Positions 14,556 to 21,710 of a DNA stretch of 24,310 nucleotides are shown here, in pieces. The stretch is from Iamia sp038233335 (GTDB taxonomy: Bacteria; Actinomycetota; Acidimicrobiia; Acidimicrobiales; Iamiaceae), in contig JBBSME010000037.1 of NCBI GenBank assembly GCA_038233335.1, positions 1-24,310 on the forward strand, written 5' to 3'. Each line of letters opens with the position of its first letter. Position 1 is the stretch's first letter. Under the pieces are notes generated by a model. That model ran no database searches. It was not told where the DNA came from and saw only the letters and a list, made by a program, of their open reading frames with translations. Made by a program: the position numbers and the translations under genes.

Positions 14556-15382
14556 AGGGCGGCGAGCATCACCAGCGCCGCCGGGATGACGATGAGGGGG
14601 TTGACGTGAGGGAGTGAGCGCGCCTCCAACCACCATGGTCCGGTCCAGGAGAGGTCGAACGGGTAGCCCTGTCGAGGGATGCCCTCGATCTCGGGCCGGG
14701 CGAAGATGTGGGCCCATGTGCTCCAGGCGACCATGCGGCACACCCCGTAGAAGAACGTGGCGCGGTAGAGCGCGAGCAGGGCGCGCTCGGGCATGAACCG
14801 GGCGAACCAGGACCAGACGTGAGGGTCGGCGGGGACGATCGAGGTCCGCCAGTGCTCGCGGCTCAGGACGCGCCACGATCCGAGCACCACGAAGAGCCAG
14901 AAGAGGTCCATGACCAGTCCCAGGCTGCTGTAGTACGCGGCGCCGTCGAGGTACTTCCCGCCGTCGGTGGTGGCGGCGTAGGCCCATGTCCTCGCTGACC
15001 AGTTGAGGGTCGTGAACGGGAAGAGAAGCATCGTGCCCACGCTGTCGTTGACGTCGGTCAGGGCGTGAGCGGCGTACCCGAGCAGGTAGCCGACCGTAAG
15101 GGCGCGGTTGCGCTTCCACAGCCACAGTCCGATCGCGATCAGCGCACCGGCGAAGAGGGTGTGGGTGAAGCCCATCCCGGGCCACCCCCGATGCCATTGC
15201 TCTGGGATGCTGGCCCCGTAGCGACGTCCGTTGATCGTGATGCCGTACACCCAGAACTTCGACAGGAAGTCCGGGGTGAAGTCGCCCAGCCAGATCCCCC
15301 AGAAGCTGACCTTGCCACGCATCTTCTTGGGCAGGTGGGCCTGGACGGCGTAGACCTCGAACTGATGGGCGGCCCAGCTCAT
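14483..15382 (-). CDS. Membrane-bound metal-dependent hydrolase-like protein (DUF457/YdjM type)
   Basis: A 299-residue polytopic protein. The DUF457 pattern is visible: HTLFAGALIAIGLWLW and, one helix later, GYLLGYAAHALTDVND, giving the buried His/His-x3-Asp set thought to bind metal in this family. The start SWAAHQFEVYAVQAHLPKK resembles the family's short amphipathic opening. A long periplasmic or loop section with many Trp and Tyr follows, and two helices close the protein (NPLIVIPAALVMLAALYWVI). The catalytic activity of the family is not established. ATG 15382 overlaps the stop of the upstream small gene (ATGA), forming a two-gene operon. The 3' end overlaps the convergent MCMNC gene. 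Confidence 0.75.
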   Translation of the reverse strand: MSWAAHQFEVYAVQAHLPKKMRGKVSFWGIWLGDFTPDFLSKFWVYGITINGRRYGASIPEQWHRGWPGMGFTHTLFAGALIAIGLWLWKRNRALTVGYLLGYAAHALTDVNDSVGTMLLFPFTTLNWSARTWAYAATTDGGKYLDGAAYYSSLGLVMDLFWLFVVLGSWRVLSREHWRTSIVPADPHVWSWFARFMPERALLALYRATFFYGVCRMVAWSTWAHIFARPEIEGIPRQGYPFDLSWTGPWWLEARSLPHVNPLIVIPAALVMLAALYWVISRLWEPMGKRDPRVVAVEA

Positions 15383-15582
15383 CGTCGCCGACGAAGTCGG
15401 TCGGTGATGAGGGGACCGAACCAGACGAAGGCAATGAGCCAGATCGGACCCACGATCCAGTTGAGAAGACCCTTCTCAAGGATGCCGGCCACCACATAGG
15501 TCACGGCCGCCAGGCCGTACCACGTGATCTCTTCCCGGCGCGTCAACTGCCGACCGCGGTCGGAGCCGCTTCCGTCCAGCAT
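15379..15582 (-). CDS. Small two-helix membrane protein
   Basis: A 67-residue protein with two hydrophobic segments (WYGLAAVTYVVAGIL and WIVGPIWLIAFVWFGPLI) between basic ends (RQLTRREE and DRLRRRR). ATG 15582 is chosen because GGGGGAGA lies seven bases upstream. It overlaps the start of the DUF457-type gene by four bases, so the two are probably co-translated and may interact in the membrane. Function unknown. About 125 bases separate it from the end of the CDF gene upstream, so it may have its own promoter. Confidence 0.65.
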   Translation of the reverse strand: MLDGSGSDRGRQLTRREEITWYGLAAVTYVVAGILEKGLLNWIVGPIWLIAFVWFGPLITDRLRRRR

Positions 15583-15708
15583 CAGGGCTCTCCCCCGAGA
15601 ATGATCATCCGAACAAGGCTTACCACCATCGGTCGTTCGCGCATGCAAGCCATCACCGTCCTCACACCGACAGCCCGAGAGATCGGCGACGCCCTCGTCG
15701 CGCCCCGA

Positions 15709-16791
15709 TCACTCCTGCTGCGCGGGGCCCTGCTGGGTCGGGGGTGGTTCGGAATCGATGAGTCGGCGGCCGGGGTGGACGTGAACGTGGACGGTGTCGA
15801 GGTGCGGCACCAGGGCGCGCAGTCGGGTGGTGACCTCGGCCGCCACCTCGTGGCCGGCGGCCACGGTGAGTCCGGGGTCGGTGTCGATGGTGAGCTCAGC
15901 GTTGAGACGGTGGCCGATCCAGCGGACGCGGACCTCGGTGATGGCGTCGACACCGGGTGTCTCTCGGGCCCGGGTCTCCACGGACCCCACGAGCCCAGGG
16001 TCGACCGCGTCCATCAGGCGACCGTAGATCTGGCGTATGGCACCCCAGAGCACGATCAGGATGGCAGCGGAGATCGCCAGACCGATGATGGGGTCAGCGA
16101 GTGGGAACCCGGCCGCCACCCCGACAGCTCCAAGGACGACGGCGAGGGAGGTCAGCCCGTCGGTGCGGGCGTGGTAGCCGTCGGCCACCAGTGCAGCGGA
16201 GCCGATGGCCTGGCCCTCACGGATCCGATAGAGGGCGACGAGCTCGTTGCCGAGGCAGCCGACCAGGCCTGCCGCGACGAGGAGCCAGAGCCCCTCCAGG
16301 GGCTGTGGGTGGAGGAGGCGGTCGAACGCCTCCCAAGCGGCGACTGCGGCGGACAGGGCGATCATCAGCACGACGAAGATGCCGGCGAGGTCCTCGGCCC
16401 GGCCGTAGCCGTAGGTGTAGCGACGGGTCGGGTGCCGCCGACCCAAGCGGAAGGCGATGAACAGGGGAATGGCGGTGAGTGCATCAGAGAAGTTGTGGAT
16501 GGTGTCGGCCAGCAGCGCGACCGATCCTGTGACGGCGACGATGCCGAGCTGCGCCACCGCGGTGACCATCAGGGCCACGAAGGAGATCCTCACCGCCCGG
16601 ATTCCGCGGGCACTGGACTCGAGGGCGGAGTCCATTGAGTCGGCGCTGTCGTGGGAATGGGGCCGCAGGACCTCTCTCACGATCCCCCTCAGCCCCGTCG
16701 GGTGATCGTGACCGTGGTGGTGGCCGGCATGGTCGTCGCCGCCTCGGGATGGGACGGGTGTCGGTTCTCTGGGGTCGTGGCCGGGGGTCAC
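15709..16791 (-). CDS. Cation diffusion facilitator (CDF) family metal exporter
   Basis: A 360-residue, six-helix H+/metal antiporter that expels Zn(II) or a related divalent metal. The transport site is complete: H99 and D103 in DTIHNFSDAL (helix 2) and H207 and D211 in GYHARTDGLTS (helix 5), the HxxxD/HxxxD pair usual for zinc-type CDFs. The N-terminus is His-rich (HAGHHHGHDH), and the cytoplasmic domain ends with HVHVHPGRR. The GTG start shares GTGA with the stop of the upstream ArsR-type gene, so regulator and exporter are one operon. The metal (Zn, Cd, Co, Ni) cannot be fixed from sequence. Confidence 0.9.
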   Translation of the reverse strand: MTPGHDPREPTPVPSRGGDDHAGHHHGHDHPTGLRGIVREVLRPHSHDSADSMDSALESSARGIRAVRISFVALMVTAVAQLGIVAVTGSVALLADTIHNFSDALTAIPLFIAFRLGRRHPTRRYTYGYGRAEDLAGIFVVLMIALSAAVAAWEAFDRLLHPQPLEGLWLLVAAGLVGCLGNELVALYRIREGQAIGSAALVADGYHARTDGLTSLAVVLGAVGVAAGFPLADPIIGLAISAAILIVLWGAIRQIYGRLMDAVDPGLVGSVETRARETPGVDAITEVRVRWIGHRLNAELTIDTDPGLTVAAGHEVAAEVTTRLRALVPHLDTVHVHVHPGRRLIDSEPPPTQQGPAQQE

Positions 16792-17132
16792 CGGGAACCT
16801 CGGTGGTGGTGTTGGGCACCACCGACGAGGTGATCCGCCTCGAGGATCGACTCGCGCACGAGGCGGGCGACGTGGTCGTTGGCCAGCGAGTAGTGGACGC
16901 GGTTGCCCTCACGGCGGGTGCCGACCAGGTTCCCCAGACGCAGCTTGGCCAGGTGCTGGGACACTGACGCGGGCCGAGCACCCACCGTCTCCGCCAGGGC
17001 CGACACCGTGTGCTCTCCCGCGACCAAGGCCCACAGGAGGTGGAGGCGCGTTGGATCAGCCACCAGCTTCAGCACCTCGGCCGCTGCTGCGAACTCCTCG
17101 ACCGACGGGTACCTTCGTACCTGCGCATCCAT
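16788..17132 (-). CDS. ArsR/SmtB-family metal-sensing repressor
   Basis: A 114-residue winged-helix repressor that controls the downstream CDF exporter. The core LVADPTRLHLLWALVAGEHT, then LAETVGARPASVSQHLAKLR and GTRREGNRVHYSL is typical. No ELCVCD arsenic site is present. The last helix, NDHVARLVRESILEADH, aligns with the alpha-5 zinc/nickel/cobalt site of CzrA, with Asn/Asp, His, Glu and His at or beside the ligand positions, and the tail AQHHHRG adds histidines. ATG 17132 is chosen because the fold starts after it; no ribosome site is visible, so the transcript may be leaderless. A small palindrome covers the start codon. Confidence 0.88.
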   Translation of the reverse strand: MDAQVRRYPSVEEFAAAAEVLKLVADPTRLHLLWALVAGEHTVSALAETVGARPASVSQHLAKLRLGNLVGTRREGNRVHYSLANDHVARLVRESILEADHLVGGAQHHHRGSR

Positions 17133-17135
17133 GCG
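17124..17135. promoter_or_regulatory. Possible ArsR-type operator over the arsR start
   Basis: CGCAT-CC-ATGCG is a perfect five-base dyad centred on the start codon of the ArsR-type gene. It is short and could be chance, but its place fits autorepression of a leaderless message. Confidence 0.25.
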
Positions 17136-17279
17136 GATAGTTGTACTGTGTCGGCTCGCAGACGGCAAGGGCCAGGCCATCGGGCGGCACGGTGCGATGC
17201 GGCTCCCCGCCCCCGACCACGACCGTGACGCTGCGGTGGTCCTTAGCAAGACGCTCAGGCCGCTACGGCGGCACGCCGC

Positions 17280-17403
17280 TCACCCCCGGGGCGCCATGTC
17301 GGACGGGGTCGAGGTGGCGGCGACGCTGAGTGGGGCGAACCGGCGCAGGCGGAGGCTGTTGGTGATCACGAACACCGAGGAGAGGGCCATGGCCGCGCCG
17401 GCG
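17280..17403 (-). pseudogene. C-terminal scrap of a copper/heavy-metal P-type ATPase
   Basis: The leftward frame VAGAAMALSSVFVITNSLRL, then RRFAPLSVAATS and a stop at 17280, matches the last membrane helix and tail of CopA-type ATPases (AGAAMAxSSVxVVxNSLRLRRF). Nothing of the ATPase lies upstream: at about 17405 the sequence switches to a different remnant on the other strand. It is a second, dead copA, distinct from the intact N-terminus at 1-517. Confidence 0.75.
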
Positions 17404-17406
17404 ACC

Positions 17407-17759
17407 CGCCACGTCAACATCGCCCAGGGCGTCACCTCGACCTTCGACCCCAGCCGGCCCAACATGTTGATGTACGACAGCAACAGCGACAGCGGAAAGC
17501 TCACCGGGATGGTGTACGTCGTCGAATCAGGTGAGACGCCGCCGACCGGCTTCCCAGGGAACAACGACCACTGGCACTTCCACGAGAAGCCCTGCTACGC
17601 ACCCGGACCGTTCATCGTCGGCGACAACATCTCCGATGCGCGGCGCGCGGCGGTGTGAACCAGGATGCGTCAGACACCTGGCTGCTGCACGTCTGGCTTC
17701 CGGTCTACGAGGGTTGGCAGGCAACCGACATCTTCAACAAGACCCACCCCACCATCTGA
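17407..17759 (+). pseudogene. 5'-truncated, frameshifted remnant of an uncharacterised exported protein
   Basis: The frame from about 17407 reads HVNIAQGVTSTFDPSRPNML, then GKLTGMVYVVESGE and NNDHWHFHEKPCY, and stops at 17656-17658. Shifting frame near 17640 restores GGVNQDASDTWLLHVWLPVY, then EGWQATDIFNKTHPTI-stop at 17759. The HWHxHxxxC block, a later (lost) Cys and the HxWxxxxxGW ending recall a family of uncharacterised secreted proteins I have seen near metal genes; no function is known to me. The N-terminus, signal peptide and start are missing and replaced by the P-type ATPase scrap on the other strand. Confidence 0.6.
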
Positions 17760-17789
17760 CCGCTGGCCCCCGCTCGCCACCCACCCTGG

Positions 17790-17872
17790 TCACTCGCCCT
17801 GGAACCCCTGGCGTTCCTGCTCGGCGCGGACGAAGGCGATGACGGCGTCGACGTCGGTCTCGCTCAGACTTG
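17790..17872 (-). pseudogene. Possible cytochrome c C-terminal fragment
   Basis: The leftward frame LPSLSETDVDAVIAFVRAEQ followed by ERQGFQGE and a stop resembles the last helix of small c-type cytochromes (LSDxDVDAVIAYIR). The heme motif CxxCH is absent. The match is short and could be another helix-ending protein. Confidence 0.35.
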
Positions 17873-17935
17873 GCAGATGCGGGCGGCCACGTTGACCGTG
17901 GATCCGAAGAGGTCGCCTCCTTGTTCGACCACTGA
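17864..17935 (-). pseudogene. Fragment of a class III adenylate/guanylate cyclase domain
   Basis: The leftward frame VEQGGDLFGSTVNVAARICQ carries the cyclase signature GDDxFGxxVNxAARI, then hits a stop. No other cyclase segment is found nearby. It joins directly to the cytochrome-like scrap, so the junction is probably a deletion scar. Confidence 0.5.
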
Positions 17936-17939
17936 CGAC

Positions 17940-18197
17940 GGTGAGGTCCTCCTCCAGCCGATGATGGGGCCCAGCCGAAGCGGACGATGCCGTGGTCGTC
18001 GCACCGAGCGACCCGCACCAGCTCGCGCCAGGATCCAGGGCTCCACCGACCTGCTTGCCCTCGACGTCTCGGCCGCAGGCAGCGTGATCATCGTCCTCGG
18101 TGAGCGGCTCCTGATGCGCTCCCACACCCGACCCGACGAGACGATGGACAGGTGAGGTCGGTCCCCGTCTTCGGGACGGTGACGAAGGCGTCTGACG
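17940..18197. other. No supported gene; decayed sequence
   Basis: The plus strand has an open frame without similarity. The minus strand has a segment reading RVARCDDHGIVRFGW that I cannot assign and that breaks off. A weak CCGTC/GACGG hairpin near 18166-18180 may end the decayed zone. Nothing here can be called an intact gene. Confidence 0.35.
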
Positions 18198-18629
18198 TCA
18201 GGCGCCGGGCGGCCCAGGGGGCCCGGTCGGCGTCGAGGGAGCCGACTCGATCACGGCGCAGCGGACCGATCCACGCTGGTCCACCTCAGCGTGTTGGGCG
18301 GCAACGATGATCTCTCTCAGGCGACGCAGGTCCGCGATCGTGGCGTCGATCTCCTGTACCCGGGCCGCCAGCATCGCCATCGTGCGGTCGCAGCAGCCCT
18401 CCCCACGGTCGGCGACATCCATGATCTCGGCGATGGCGTCGAGCGAAAGGCCGAGGCTTCGTCCGCTTCGGACGAACCGCAGCGCCTCGACGTGCTCGTC
18501 GGTGAGGACCCGGTAGCCGTTGCCGGTGCGCCGGGAAGCGGGGACCAGCCCCTTCGCCTCGTAGAGCCGCACTGCTCGGGCGGACACGCCTGCGGCGCGA
18601 GCTGCCTGGCCGACTGTGAAGGTGCCCAT
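18198..18629 (-). CDS. MerR-family metal-responsive regulator
   Basis: A 143-residue activator/repressor that twists its own promoter. The winged helix opens TFTVGQAARAAGVSARAVRL and YEAKGLVPASRR; a long dimer helix follows (about residues 82-115). Cysteines are C79, C80 and C124, with H113 in between, a layout closer to ZntR/CadR (Zn, Cd, Pb) than to CueR. The C-terminus is Pro/Gly-rich. ATG 18629 has AAGGGGA five bases upstream. It is divergent from the Cys-rich small protein, and the dyad operator at 18639-18659 lies between them, so that protein is its probable target. Confidence 0.87.
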   Translation of the reverse strand: MGTFTVGQAARAAGVSARAVRLYEAKGLVPASRRTGNGYRVLTDEHVEALRFVRSGRSLGLSLDAIAEIMDVADRGEGCCDRTMAMLAARVQEIDATIADLRRLREIIVAAQHAEVDQRGSVRCAVIESAPSTPTGPPGPPGA

Positions 18630-18638
18630 CGGATCCCC

Positions 18639-18670
18639 TTGACCTTGACGCGAGGTCAACGTTCTACCGT
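18639..18670 (+). promoter_or_regulatory. MerR-type promoter with dyad in a long spacer
   Basis: TTGACCT-N7-AGGTCAA (18639-18659) is a perfect seven-base dyad. Its left arm doubles as a -35 box (TTGACC) and a -10 box TACCGT follows at 18665-18670, a 20-base spacer. Overlong spacers with a dyad between the boxes are the hallmark of MerR-activated promoters. It points rightward to the Cys-rich gene at 18707. Confidence 0.75.
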
Positions 18671-18706
18671 CGATCCTCGTGGGCACCAACCGAAGGAGAT
18701 CACGAG

Positions 18707-18856
18707 ATGGCATTCGTAGAGGGAGAGGTCTACCGGTGCACGGTCGAGGCATGCGGCTGTGAGGTCACGGTGACGAGGGGGGCGCCACCGGACTGCTCCG
18801 GCACGCTCAACCCCACGTGCTGCTGTGGCCAGACGATGGCCCGGGTCACCACCTGA
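18707..18856 (+). CDS. 49-residue Cys-rich (metallothionein-like) protein
   Basis: A very small protein with seven cysteines in 49 residues: C11, C16, C18, C30 and the run C38-C40, in YRCTVEACGCEV and NPTCCCGQTM. This density and spacing suit a multi-metal thiolate cluster or a zinc ribbon. ATG 18707 follows AAGGAG (18693-18698) at eight bases. The MerR-type promoter at 18639-18670 drives it, so it is likely induced by the metal sensed by the divergent MerR protein. I infer cytoplasmic metal sequestration. The coding choice is supported by the ribosome site, promoter and conserved-looking Cys pattern; family name is uncertain. Confidence 0.75.
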   Translation: MAFVEGEVYRCTVEACGCEVTVTRGAPPDCSGTLNPTCCCGQTMARVTT

Positions 18857-18982
18857 GCGCGCGGTCCCGGCGGGCCCGGGCGCCACCGCTCGCGCCTGGA
18901 GGTCGATGGCCGACGAGGCGTCCGGGGATCGCCGTGGCGCGTACGCTAGGAACGTGGCTGGCGAGCGTCCTCAGGACAGCAT

Positions 18983-19342
18983 GTGACCGAGCGGCGGCCC
19001 ACCGGGGCCCTGGAGCGGGCGGTGTTGGAGTGCCTCTGGGCCGCCCCCGATGGCGTGACGCCGGGTGAGGTTCGGACCGTGCTGGATGAGGATCTGGCCT
19101 ACACGACGGTGATGACGATCCTGCGTCGGCTCTGGCAGAAGGGCCTGGTGGAGCGGGAGAAGAACGGGCGGGCTCACGTCTACCGGGCCAAGGTGTCCGA
19201 GGCCGATCTCGCCGCGACGGGGATGCACCGACTCCTCTCGGCGGCCACCGACGGCCCTGCGGCGCTGTCGCGCTTCGTCGGGGGGCTGTCGGAGGAGGAT
19301 GAGCGGGCCCTTCGACAGATCCTCGAGGAGCTGGACGGGTGA
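18983..19342 (+). CDS. BlaI/MecI/CopY-family transcriptional repressor
   Basis: A 119-residue winged-helix repressor. The N-terminus GALERAVLECLWAAPDGVTP and the recognition region YTTVMTILRRLWQKGLVERE followed by GRAHVYRA are the BlaI signature; the C-terminal helices form the dimer. There is no CopY CxC pair, so the signal is probably proteolysis by the adjoining M56 protease and not direct metal binding. The GTG start (18983) has a TACGCT -10 candidate at 18942-18947. Its stop overlaps the protease start (GTGA). Its target promoters are not marked nearby, but the TACGAC-type dyads at 21658-21729 resemble operators of this family. Confidence 0.9.
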   Translation: MTERRPTGALERAVLECLWAAPDGVTPGEVRTVLDEDLAYTTVMTILRRLWQKGLVEREKNGRAHVYRAKVSEADLAATGMHRLLSAATDGPAALSRFVGGLSEEDERALRQILEELDG

Positions 19343-20229
19343 GCGTTGCGCTGATCCTGCCGCTGGGCACGGTGCTCCTCGCCGCCGCCGCCCTGGCCGG
19401 TCTCCTCCACCGTCTCCCCCCCGTCCTGGCCACCTGGGCCCTGACCGGGGCCGCGGTCCTCGGCGCGCTCACGGTGGTGAGCGTGCTGGCGACCATGGTC
19501 CTGGAGGTCGTCCACGGGGTCCCGTGGGCGGACCGACCCTGGATGTGGTGCCTGCCTGGTGCGTCGCAAATTGGTGGGACGACGTGGGCCTTCGGCGCGC
19601 TTGCCGTCGCCTGGATCGGCGTGGCTCTCGTCAGGATCTGTCGGCGGCGTCGCGACTACCGCGCGCTGCGGGCCGCCGGGGCCGTGGGTCCGGGGGTCGA
19701 GATCCTTGCGACCGGTGAGCCGACGGCGTACAGCCTGCCGGGTCGACCCGGGCGCATCGTCGTGTCTCGCGGCATGCTGCACAGCCTGCGGGCGCAGGAA
19801 CGTGAGGTGCTCTTCGCCCACGAGCGTTCGCACCTCTCGCACGGCCATGACCGCTTCATCCACGCCGCCGACCTGGCCTCGGACATCTTCCCCCCGCTCG
19901 CGCTCCTCGCGTCCCGGGTCCGCTACGCCACGGAGCGCTGGGCCGATGAGGATGCCGTGGTTGAGATCGGGGATCGTCGCGTCGTCGCCCGCGCCGTGGC
20001 GCGCGCCGCCCTGGCCCAGGGTGATCTTCGCCCGGAAGCGGCGTCGGCGCTCGCCGGACACGGGGTCCGGCGCCGCGTCGAGGTCCTGAGGTGCGATCCG
20101 CAACCGCGTCGGGCCTTGGCGTTGGCTGCGCTGGTCGGCGTGCTGGCGGTGGTGGTCCTGGTCGGGAGCTCGACGCTCCAGGTCCACCATCTGGCGGTGG
20201 TGGTCGAGCACATCTGTCGTCTGGCCTGA
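19339..20229 (+). CDS. M56 (BlaR1-like) membrane metalloprotease
   Basis: A 296-residue membrane protease that likely cuts the BlaI-type repressor encoded just upstream. Three N-terminal helices (about residues 3-22, 30-58, 82-100) and one C-terminal helix (about 262-280) surround a cytosolic catalytic domain with the zinc motif HERSH (161-165) and a downstream glutamate in ATERWADEDA. The region TAYSLPGRPGRIVVSRGML is the usual M48/M56 lead-in. Unlike BlaR1 of penicillin-resistant staphylococci there is no extracellular penicillin-binding domain, so the signal is unknown. It forms an overlapping pair with the repressor gene. Confidence 0.87.
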   Translation: MSVALILPLGTVLLAAAALAGLLHRLPPVLATWALTGAAVLGALTVVSVLATMVLEVVHGVPWADRPWMWCLPGASQIGGTTWAFGALAVAWIGVALVRICRRRRDYRALRAAGAVGPGVEILATGEPTAYSLPGRPGRIVVSRGMLHSLRAQEREVLFAHERSHLSHGHDRFIHAADLASDIFPPLALLASRVRYATERWADEDAVVEIGDRRVVARAVARAALAQGDLRPEAASALAGHGVRRRVEVLRCDPQPRRALALAALVGVLAVVVLVGSSTLQVHHLAVVVEHICRLA

Positions 20230-20261
20230 GCACCGGTCCGGCCGTCCTCCTCTCTTCCGCC

Positions 20262-20283
20262 GTGAGGGGCGGCCCTCGCTCAC
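20262..20283 (+). terminator. Possible stem-loop terminator after the M56 gene
   Basis: GTGAGGGG-CGG-CCC...CTCAC can fold into a GTGAG/CTCAC stem with an inner GGG/CCC. It lies between convergent genes, 33 bases after the protease stop. It lacks a T run, so this is a weak call. Confidence 0.25.
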
Positions 20284-20383
20284 CCCGGTGACGGCCGCCG
20301 TGGCCCTGGGCGGCGGGGCCCTGGCCGGGTGGCTCGTGGGCATCGGGGCGGCGGCCTGCCGCGGTCCCGGGTCGGATCCGCCT

Positions 20384-20749
20384 CTACCGACGGTCGGCCG
20401 GACTCAGCTGGCCCAGGAGCACCACCGCCCCGAGCGCGAGCAGGCCGGCTGTCGGGTAACCGACGGTGAGGTCCTCCAGGCCCTGGTTCGCGAAGATGTG
20501 GAACGCGCCGCCGTGGTCGAGGGCATGGCCGACCGCCACCATCACCGCCAGGCCGAGCAGGGACCACCCGATGATCTTGGTGCGGCGGTGGCGCGCGAAC
20601 GCGAGCCGCAGCTCCTCCGCCCGCTGCTCGGCGGCCGCCTTCTCGGTCGCGCCGATGCGTGCGCGTTCGTCTTCGCGGGCCCGTCGTCGACGCTGGGCGA
20701 CCTCGGAGCGGTGCGGTGCAGGTCGGGATGCCTTCTTCTTCTTGGCCAT
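20384..20749 (-). CDS. Small membrane protein with a charged coiled-coil N-terminus
   Basis: A 121-residue protein. It starts with a lysine run (MAKKKKASRP), continues with a highly charged helix (residues 15-57, RRRRAREDERARIGATEKAA and on) that could form a coiled coil, and ends with two membrane helices (KIIGWSLLGLAVMVAVGHAL and TAGLLALGAVVLLGQL) joined by a loop holding two or three His. ATG 20749 follows GGAGGA; it starts two bases after the lgt stop, so it belongs to the lgt operon. No family recognised. Confidence 0.72.
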   Translation of the reverse strand: MAKKKKASRPAPHRSEVAQRRRRAREDERARIGATEKAAAEQRAEELRLAFARHRRTKIIGWSLLGLAVMVAVGHALDHGGAFHIFANQGLEDLTVGYPTAGLLALGAVVLLGQLSPADRR

Positions 20750-20751
20750 CG

Positions 20752-21648
20752 TCAGTCCTCCTCTGCGGGGGTCGTGGACAGGGGCTGGGTGCGGTCCGGG
20801 GGTGTCGAGGGGTCGGAGCGGCCGTCGGCGTCGGGCGACTGCCGCGCCCGTCGGCGGTCCACGGTCCGACGTCGCCAGATCATGAGCGTGGAGCCGACCA
20901 CCACCGCGGTGAGCGCCGTCCACTGACTTCCGGTCAGCCCCAGGCGGCGGTCGTCGGCTCGGATGAAGTCGAGCAGGAAGCGGTTGGTGCCGTACAACAC
21001 GGCCACGAGCAGCGCGGCCTGGCCCCGCACCGCACGAAGCCGGGGCCGGGCCCACAGGACGATGGCGAAGATGGCGAGGCTGGCCAGGAGGTCGTAGGCC
21101 GCGGTGAGGTGCACCACCTGCCCGGGCGGGCACGGGGAGCCAACCGTGGCACCCACGTCGACGGTCTCGGGGCACCGGAAGCCGAAGGGCATCGACGTCG
21201 GGGGGCCGAGGTGGTCGGCGATCAGGATGTCGCCGATCCGGCCCATGGCAACCCCAAGGGGCAGCCAGGGCGCGGCCACGTCGGCCAGGCCGACGAAGTC
21301 GAGTCCGTCCCGTCGACAGGACCACCATGCCGCCAGCACACCACCCGTCAAGCCGCCCAGGAGGCTGATGCCCCCTTCCCACACCTTGAACCAGTCGAGC
21401 ACCGAGCCGTACTGGTCGAGGTGGTTGAGGACGTACACGAGGCGGGCGCCCACGATGGCGGCGACCGCAGCGCGGGTCAGCATCGAGATGATGAGCTCGT
21501 CATCGATGCCCCGGGCCCGCGTTTGTCGCAGGAAGAACCAGGCACCGACGAGGAACCCGACCGCAGTGAAGATCCCGTGGGGTGACACCTCGAGGGGGCC
21601 GATGCCGATGCGGACGATGGGTTCGTAGGTCAAGGCGCTCCAGAGCAC
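20752..21648 (-). CDS. lgt: Prolipoprotein diacylglyceryl transferase
   Basis: A 298-residue membrane enzyme that moves diacylglycerol from phosphatidylglycerol to the lipobox cysteine of prolipoproteins. Matches include SPHGIFTAVGFLVG, GARLVYVLNH, WEGGISLLGGLTGG and the Lgt signature region GRIGDILIADHLGPPTS, followed by HLTAAYDLLA and YGTNRFLLDFIR. The catalytic-region arginine (R137) is kept, but the usual GRxGNxxNxE reads GRIGDxxxADH, so Asn is Asp (D140). GTG 21648 lacks a ribosome site; TAGATT ends six bases upstream, fitting a leaderless message. It may modify the three lipoproteins of this window (9784, 22222, 22671). The C-terminus is a soluble Arg/Asp/Pro-rich tail. Confidence 0.87.
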   Translation of the reverse strand: MLWSALTYEPIVRIGIGPLEVSPHGIFTAVGFLVGAWFFLRQTRARGIDDELIISMLTRAAVAAIVGARLVYVLNHLDQYGSVLDWFKVWEGGISLLGGLTGGVLAAWWSCRRDGLDFVGLADVAAPWLPLGVAMGRIGDILIADHLGPPTSMPFGFRCPETVDVGATVGSPCPPGQVVHLTAAYDLLASLAIFAIVLWARPRLRAVRGQAALLVAVLYGTNRFLLDFIRADDRRLGLTGSQWTALTAVVVGSTLMIWRRRTVDRRRARQSPDADGRSDPSTPPDRTQPLSTTPAEED

Positions 21649-21654
21649 GAAGGC

Positions 21655-21660
21655 AATCTA
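21655..21660 (-). promoter_or_regulatory. -10 box of lgt (leaderless)
   Basis: On the minus strand TAGATT lies six bases before the lgt GTG, the leaderless spacing. Its first three bases overlap the dyad at 21658-21676, so a bound regulator would cover it. Confidence 0.5.
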
Positions 21661-21676
21661 CGACATCACGTCGTAG
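21658..21676. promoter_or_regulatory. Dyad operator 1 in the lgt / DUF2752 gap
   Basis: CTACGAC-N5-GTCGTAG is a perfect seven-base inverted repeat overlapping the lgt -10 box. The TAC...GTA outline resembles BlaI/MecI/CopY operators; the binding protein is inferred, not known. Confidence 0.65.
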
Positions 21677-21710
21677 TTCGTGAGTCGGGCCTCACCTCCG
21701 ACCTGCACAA

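Noticed and set aside
20288..20926. Plus-strand frame starting with a hydrophobic, signal-like segment after the M56 gene
   Set aside because: Only the first 25 residues look protein-like; the rest is antisense to the small membrane protein and lgt. No ribosome site was seen.
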